DNA of 64,000 nt from Lewinella sp038528965. Its GTDB lineage: Bacteria > Bacteroidota > Bacteroidia > Chitinophagales > Saprospiraceae. Shown here one piece after another: positions 61,044 through 64,000 of the stretch (position 1 is the first letter of the stretch; each line of letters starts with the position of its first letter). The notes under the pieces are model-generated. The model had not been told where the DNA came from. It was given only the letters and a program-made list of their open reading frames with translations, and did not search any database. The DNA lies in NCBI GenBank assembly GCA_038528965.1, contig JBCBEC010000038.1, positions 1 to 64,000 on the forward strand, read 5' to 3'. The position numbers and the translations under genes were made by a program.

Positions 61044-61838
61044 TTGGATTTACAACTCGAAGGCAAAACAGTTTTCATTAGCGGCTCAACAGCAGGAATT
61101 GGCCTGTATACCGCAAAGACTTTTTTACAAGAAGGTGCGCAGGTGTACATCAATGGACGTGCAGCGTCAACAGTAGACAAAGCAGTTTTGGACTTAAAGG
61201 CTACTTTTCCCGGTGCTGAGGTAGATGGCATTGTTGCTGACTTTGCAGATGCTACGGCTGTTGACGGTTTAATTAGACAGTTGCCCCACATCGACATATT
61301 AGTCAATAACGTAGGCATCTATACCGCTCAATCCTTCTTCGAGACCAGAGATGAAGACTGGCAGCGACAGTTTGAGGTCAACGTAATGAGCGGTGTACGG
61401 CTGGCCAGACACTGTTTGCCAAAAATGCTCGAAAAGGATTGGGGGCGAATTCTATTCGTCTCCAGTGAATGCGCCACATTAGTTCCGGCTGACTTGATCG
61501 CCTACAGTACCACCAAAGCAGCAGTGCTGGCCATTTCGAGGGGCCTGGCCCAGTTGACCAAAGGAAGCAAGGTGACGGTAAATACTGTTATGCCGGGCTC
61601 CACCATGACGGCAGGCGCAAAGAACTTCCTGGCCAGTATAGCGGAGCAAGAAAACAAAACCCAAGCTCAGGCTGAAGTGGATTTCTTTCGTGAGGTGAGG
61701 ACCTCCTCTTTGCTGCAAAGATTCGCCACCGAGGAAGAGATTGCTAACAGCATTGTCTATTTTTCGAGTCCGCTTGCCGCAGCTACCAACGGGGCCACCG
61801 TTAAATTGGATGGAGGTAGCATGGGCGGGATAATTTGA
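61044..61838 (+). CDS. Short-chain dehydrogenase/reductase (SDR)
   Basis: 264 residues with a TTG start 3 nt after the dioxygenase stop (coupled). Cofactor motif SGSTAGIGLYTAKTF, NNVGIYT, catalytic Ser in LFVSSECATLV and the YSTTKAA (Tyr-x-x-x-Lys). The end NGATVKLDGGSMGGI is a typical classical-SDR C-terminus. It oxidises or reduces an alcohol/ketone, probably acting in series with the dioxygenase. Confidence 0.9.
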   Translation: MDLQLEGKTVFISGSTAGIGLYTAKTFLQEGAQVYINGRAASTVDKAVLDLKATFPGAEVDGIVADFADATAVDGLIRQLPHIDILVNNVGIYTAQSFFETRDEDWQRQFEVNVMSGVRLARHCLPKMLEKDWGRILFVSSECATLVPADLIAYSTTKAAVLAISRGLAQLTKGSKVTVNTVMPGSTMTAGAKNFLASIAEQENKTQAQAEVDFFREVRTSSLLQRFATEEEIANSIVYFSSPLAAATNGATVKLDGGSMGGII

Positions 61839-61909
61839 GAACCCGACAAATTGAACGCTTACTTTAGGTCTCAGCTAGTGGGTAAACTATAAATATGGAT
61901 CTAGTCAAC

Positions 61910-61990
61910 GGTACGTGGTATTTAGTACAAAGTACTTGGATTTCTTTAATTTGAAGTTAAGCCCGTACCAAGTACCAAATACCAAGTACG
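61910..61990. repeat. Palindromic 'GTACTTGG' intergenic repeat, copy 2
   Basis: Left arm ggtatttagtacaaagtactt, right arm gtaccaagtaccaaataccaa form an imperfect long inverted repeat. Homologous to 50230-50314 and 62581-62734. Confidence 0.6.
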
Positions 61991-62062
61991 GAGAGGGTTG
62001 TAGTAGTGTTTTTCAAACCAGGAATCTCCATTGCGCAAACCTCACCCAAATCAACGCTCAAT

Positions 62063-62506
62063 ATGAATTTAACTAACACATTTTTAATCAAGCTGCTTTT
62101 TATTTTCCTAGTCGTTACTGCTTGTCAGGAAACGCAAGAAGCTGCACCACAAGAAGCAGAAACGACCACTAGTATGAATGAATCCCAAGTAACAGAAAAA
62201 CTGCTACGCCACGTCGTTATTTTCAAGTTCAACGATGACTCCAGTGAGGAAGACGTCAATCGCCTCAATGAGTCATTCAATGCCCTGCAAGACGCCATAC
62301 CAGTCATCAAAGATTTTGAGTGGGGCATCAATGATAGTCCGGAAGACTTCCACCAGGATTTTACCCATTGTTATTTACTGACCTTCGCTTCCGAAGAAGA
62401 TCGCGATAGCATCTATACGCCACACCCTGCGCACCAGGCCTTTGTAGCGAGTCTGCAGCCACACTTAGAGAAGGTGTTTGTGGTAGACTATTGGACCAAT
62501 CCTTAG
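62063..62506 (+). CDS. Dabb (stress-responsive alpha/beta barrel) domain lipoprotein
   Basis: 147 residues from ATG 62063, where a lipoprotein signal (LIKLLFIFLVVTACQET) begins; upstream starts add a non-signal stretch. The domain body LLRHVVIFKFNDDSSEEDVN ... YLLTFASEEDRDSIYTPHPA-HQAF is a standard Dabb dimeric barrel. Role unknown; similar lipoproteins accompany carbohydrate genes in Bacteroidota. Confidence 0.83.
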   Translation: MNLTNTFLIKLLFIFLVVTACQETQEAAPQEAETTTSMNESQVTEKLLRHVVIFKFNDDSSEEDVNRLNESFNALQDAIPVIKDFEWGINDSPEDFHQDFTHCYLLTFASEEDRDSIYTPHPAHQAFVASLQPHLEKVFVVDYWTNP

Positions 62507-62580
62507 GTTTTCCCGTGATTGAGGTAGGCCTCGGTTTGGTGTGCTGGTTAGATAGTAGCTGGTGGTAATCGGGACTTTTT

Positions 62581-62734
62581 GTACCTGGTATTTGGCCTGC
62601 TTGCCATGTCCGCCATACGGGGTACTCCGACAGGCGAGGCGCGAAGTGTCAGCAAAGGCAAGGTCCGTAGTACTTGGATTTCATTATCGTAAATTTAGTC
62701 TTATACCAAGTACCTGTTACTAAGTACCAAGTAC
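62581..62734. repeat. Palindromic 'GTACTTGG' intergenic repeat, copy 3, interrupted
   Basis: Left part gtacctggtatttgg (62581-62595), then about 70 nt of unrelated sequence (62596-62667), then tagtacttggatttc and the right arm ataccaagtacctgttacta, ccaagtac. Compared with copy 2 it has received an insertion in the left arm. Confidence 0.55.
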
Positions 62735-62807
62735 AGTGAGCTTTGCGAGCGAACCGGAATGTTCTAGTGATAAGCTTCAGTGCAATGCTCACTTTAAACA
62801 TGCGAAC

Positions 62808-64000
62808 ATGAATTTTTTAGACTTTGCAGTAGTTGCCATCTACTTTGGTATTATACTATGGATTGCCCGTTGGGCGGCTTCCGCCAAAGAGGATCGGGAG
62901 TTTTCCTCAGTCGACTATTTTCTGGCGGGGAAGAATCAGGGGTGGCTGGTCATTGGGGCTTCATTGTTTGCCTCAAATATTGGTTCTGAAATCATTCTTG
63001 GTGTTTCGGGGGCAGGAGCGCGAGCGGATATGCCCATGGCTAATTTTGAAATCCTGGCCTCCCTTGTACTCATTCTGTTTGGTTGGGTATTTGTGCCTTT
63101 TTATTTGCGTTCCGGTATTTATACCATGCCAGAGTTCTTGGAAAAGAGATATTCCAGTGCGTGTCGGAACTACCTGTCGGTGGTTTCGATTTTGGCGTAT
63201 ATCATCACCAAGATTTCCCTCATCATCTTCGCGGGTGCCTTGGTGTTTGAAGTGCTCGGAATTCCTTTCTGGACTGGTGCTATTATTACGGTAGTAGCGA
63301 CTGGTTTTTATACCGTCTTAGGCGGTCTCAAGGCAGTGATTTATACGGATATGGTGCAGGCCTTTATCCTGATTTTAGGAACAATAGTTGTATGCATATT
63401 TGGCCTCCAGCAACTAGGGGGTTGGGATGGTTTAATGGAAACGCTTTCCTTGGCATCCTTGGAAGAAGGTAAACCTAGCGTCAACCAGTTCTTCAACCTC
63501 TGGCGACCTATGGAGGACACTAATTATCCCTGGACGGGGATGTTGTTTGGTGCTCCTATTTTGGGTGTTTGGTACTGGTGTACGGACCAGTATATTGTAC
63601 AGCGTGCCCTATCAGCTAAGGATATCAGCAATGCGCGTAAAGGTGCCCTATTTGCGGGCTATCTGAAACTACTGCCCGTGTTTCTTTTCTTTATTCCTGG
63701 TGTCATCGCCTATGCCATGCTGCAAAAAGGGATGATCAGTTTCTCCTTAGAAGATGCCGACCAGGCTTTGCCTGCACTCATCACCCAAGTCTTACCAATG
63801 GGGATCAAGGGGCTAGCTATTGCTGGTTTGCTGGCAGCCCTAATGAGTTCGCTTTCTTCGGCCTTTAATTCAAGTTCGACCTTATTGACGATTGATTTCT
63901 ACCAAAAGATGCGTCCTAATGCATCGGAGCGGGATCTAGTCCGCTTTGGCCGTTTGGCTACGGTAGTGCTCGTTGTGCTTAGTTTAGGCTGGATCCCCTT
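62808..64000 (+). CDS. Sodium:solute symporter (SGLT-like), partial at window end
   Basis: At least 397 residues, open to the window edge. ATG at 62808 (MNFLDFAVVAIYFGIILWIA). SSS core motifs: FLAGKNQGWLVIGASLFASN-IGSE (sodium/sugar site region), YTMPEFLEKRY, TVLGGLKAVIYTDMVQAFIL, WYWCTDQYIVQRALSAKD and LAALMSSLSSAFNSSSTLLT. The W-x-x-TDQ-x-x-VQR motif is characteristic of the SGLT/glucose-type branch. Probably imports the sugar-like substrate of the preceding genes. Confidence 0.88.
   Translation, partial: MNFLDFAVVAIYFGIILWIARWAASAKEDREFSSVDYFLAGKNQGWLVIGASLFASNIGSEIILGVSGAGARADMPMANFEILASLVLILFGWVFVPFYLRSGIYTMPEFLEKRYSSACRNYLSVVSILAYIITKISLIIFAGALVFEVLGIPFWTGAIITVVATGFYTVLGGLKAVIYTDMVQAFILILGTIVVCIFGLQQLGGWDGLMETLSLASLEEGKPSVNQFFNLWRPMEDTNYPWTGMLFGAPILGVWYWCTDQYIVQRALSAKDISNARKGALFAGYLKLLPVFLFFIPGVIAYAMLQKGMISFSLEDADQALPALITQVLPMGIKGLAIAGLLAALMSSLSSAFNSSSTLLTIDFYQKMRPNASERDLVRFGRLATVVLVVLSLGWIP

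Noticed and set aside
62833..63294. 153-codon plus-strand ORF within the last gene
   Set aside because: It is a shifted frame of the SSS symporter that starts at 62808.

Overview
The window comes from a Bacteroidota chromosome, most likely a Saprospiria (Lewinella-like) bacterium. Evidence: two proteins with type IX secretion (T9SS) C-terminal sorting domains, a 2251-residue SprB-repeat adhesin, promoters of the Bacteroidota TAnnTTTG type, a FecI/FecR/TonB-receptor set, several sodium:solute symporters and many lipoproteins. The family assignments are made by eye from the sequence; no database search was possible.

Layout. 1-960: left-edge transposase fragment, an inverted-repeat element and a dispersed GC-rich repeat. 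965-5507 (minus): an error-prone repair operon made of a small unknown protein, DinB and a DnaE-type polymerase. 6258-8564: a T9SS-secreted protein and a Crp-like regulator. 9063-16179: carbohydrate/nucleoside genes, namely an ADP-ribosylglycohydrolase lipoprotein, a phytanoyl-CoA-dioxygenase-like enzyme, and a LacI-controlled ribose/nucleoside unit (nucleoside hydrolase, ribokinase, GRP-type sugar permease) with a clear palindromic operator. 16403-17400: an array of seven tRNA genes. 17919-25891: a TrxR-like ferredoxin-NADP reductase and the giant adhesin. 25892-26939: a long non-coding region with two similar minus-strand hairpin/T-run units. 26940-31705 (minus): exonuclease, two MbnP-like lipoproteins and two di-heme MauG/CcpA-like peroxidases. 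31776-37428 (minus): ApbE, DoxX, a GT39-like glycosyltransferase, TerC, and an SSS symporter with its small partner. 37527-49415: housekeeping and hypothetical genes including trmD, rpsP, a TPR histidine kinase and a second SSS symporter. 49659-54019: ECF sigma, FecR anti-sigma and TonB-dependent receptor. 54506-58589: a transglutaminase/7-TM protein, an ATP-grasp ligase, a small secreted protein and an outer-membrane barrel. 59077-64000: AraC regulator, a second dioxygenase paralogue, SDR, Dabb lipoprotein and an SSS symporter cut by the window edge.

The most unusual item is in the tRNA array. Three of the seven tRNAs (Tyr-GUA, Ser-GCU, Cys-GCA) are interrupted at the same place, between the 5' strand of the T-stem (position 53) and T54 of the T-loop, by a 62-69 nt insertion. 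The insertions share two exactly conserved blocks, fold into the same two-hairpin structure and show compensatory changes in the stems. Removing them restores tRNAs of normal length (84, 86 and 74 nt) with proper T-arms. They look like a family of very small structured introns, or intron-like elements, in bacterial tRNAs. They do not match group I or group II introns and do not sit in the anticodon loop. Two neighbouring tRNAs carry leucine anticodons (UAG, UAA) on short-variable-loop (class I) bodies, which is also atypical.

Other points worth a second look: duplicated MbnP/MauG genes in which one MbnP lacks the tryptophan motif; a transglutaminase domain that keeps its Cys-His-Asp triad in a family usually described as inactive; a compact small-RNA candidate after rpsP; and several families of intergenic inverted repeats.
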